Origin: Oxalobacteraceae bacterium | GTDB lineage: Bacteria > Pseudomonadota > Gammaproteobacteria > Burkholderiales > Burkholderiaceae_D | DNA: 5,196 bases | Reading direction: 5' to 3' | NCBI GenBank assembly: GCA_003132085.1 | Contig: PKWO01000475.1 | Location: forward strand, 594 to 5,789 | In this document: piece after piece, positions 4,913 through 5,196 of the stretch | Numbering within the stretch: the first letter of the stretch is position 1 | How the letters are laid out: the number at the start of each line of letters is the position of its first letter | Made by a program: the position numbers and the translations under genes | The notes under the pieces: generated by a model | The model's input: only the letters and a program-made list of their open reading frames with translations | What the model was told of the DNA's origin: nothing | Databases searched by the model: none

Positions 4913-5196
4913 ACATCGGTTATCGTTACGCCTTTTTCGAGCCTAGACTATCCGTCGAGGCCGACGCGGCTTGAACACCCATTGAGCCAATTGATGACTT
5001 GATATTTCAGTAAGAAATTTGCTCAACAGATATTGAATGCGGTGCAAGATTGTTGCTGTAGTGCACACATGGTCTATTTTGGTGCATTCGACGTTTCTGT
5101 GCGCCAAAATCAGCATTCTCCGGGTATGGCAAAGTTCTTGCTGGAGCCACAAGTCCGACAACGTATAAAAGGTGTCGCTAGATGTGGAATCCATGC
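4913..5196. other. Upstream region without a convincing gene
   Basis: One minus frame is open from the window edge to a TAG at 4943-4945 (at least 83 codons, ending FKPRRPRRIV). It could be the tail of a gene entering from the right, but its codon choice (ATA, AGA, TCA, CTT) differs from the receptor and no family is recognised, so chance is as likely. A short inverted repeat CGTCG-AGGC-CGACG (4953-4966) has no T-run beside it. Nothing else stands out. Confidence 0.4.

Noticed and set aside
4953..4966. CGTCG-AGGC-CGACG inverted repeat as a terminator
   Set aside because: The stem is only 5 bp and no T-run follows on either strand.
4943..5194. Minus-strand frame open to the right window edge
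   Set aside because: Unrecognised sequence with codon use unlike the receptor; could be a gene tail but cannot be supported from this window alone.

Overview
The window looks like an outer-membrane uptake locus from a Gram-negative bacterium. The TonB-dependent receptor (TBDR) type, with 'EITGSNIRR' after the signal peptide and a C-terminal Phe, and the balanced GC in genes with AT-rich spacers, fit a betaproteobacterium such as Oxalobacteraceae. That placement is inference from sequence style, not a database match. All convincing genes lie on the minus strand, so transcription runs from the high to the low coordinates.

In transcription order: (1) 4913-5196 has no convincing gene. (2) 4590-4912 is a promoter and leader block. 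(3) 1675-4584 encodes a complete 969-residue TBDR. (4) 1545-1674 holds a long hairpin and a strong intrinsic terminator. (5) 1224-1544 encodes a 106-residue secreted protein with two cysteines, whose start codon sits just behind the terminator. (6) 508-1223 is a long spacer with one possible leftward promoter and operator. (7) 186-507 is a second copy of the promoter and leader block. (8) 1-177 is the 5' end of a second TBDR, cut by the window edge, with an exact tandem duplication of its TonB-box segment.

The main result is that two tandem TBDR genes are preceded by the same control region of about 322 bp, roughly 86% identical and aligning without gaps over nearly all its length. Both copies share a TTGACA -35 box, 10-bp-spaced GTTACA direct repeats, and an almost invariant leader next to the ribosome binding site. 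That leader contains a tiny upstream reading frame (MNPRFNF...) with its own Shine-Dalgarno-like sequence. The two receptors are therefore probably co-regulated, perhaps also at the RNA level. The small secreted protein lies downstream of the complete receptor and may accompany it, but appears to be expressed only by read-through of, or initiation near, the terminator. No RNA genes, insertion sequences or CRISPR arrays were seen.
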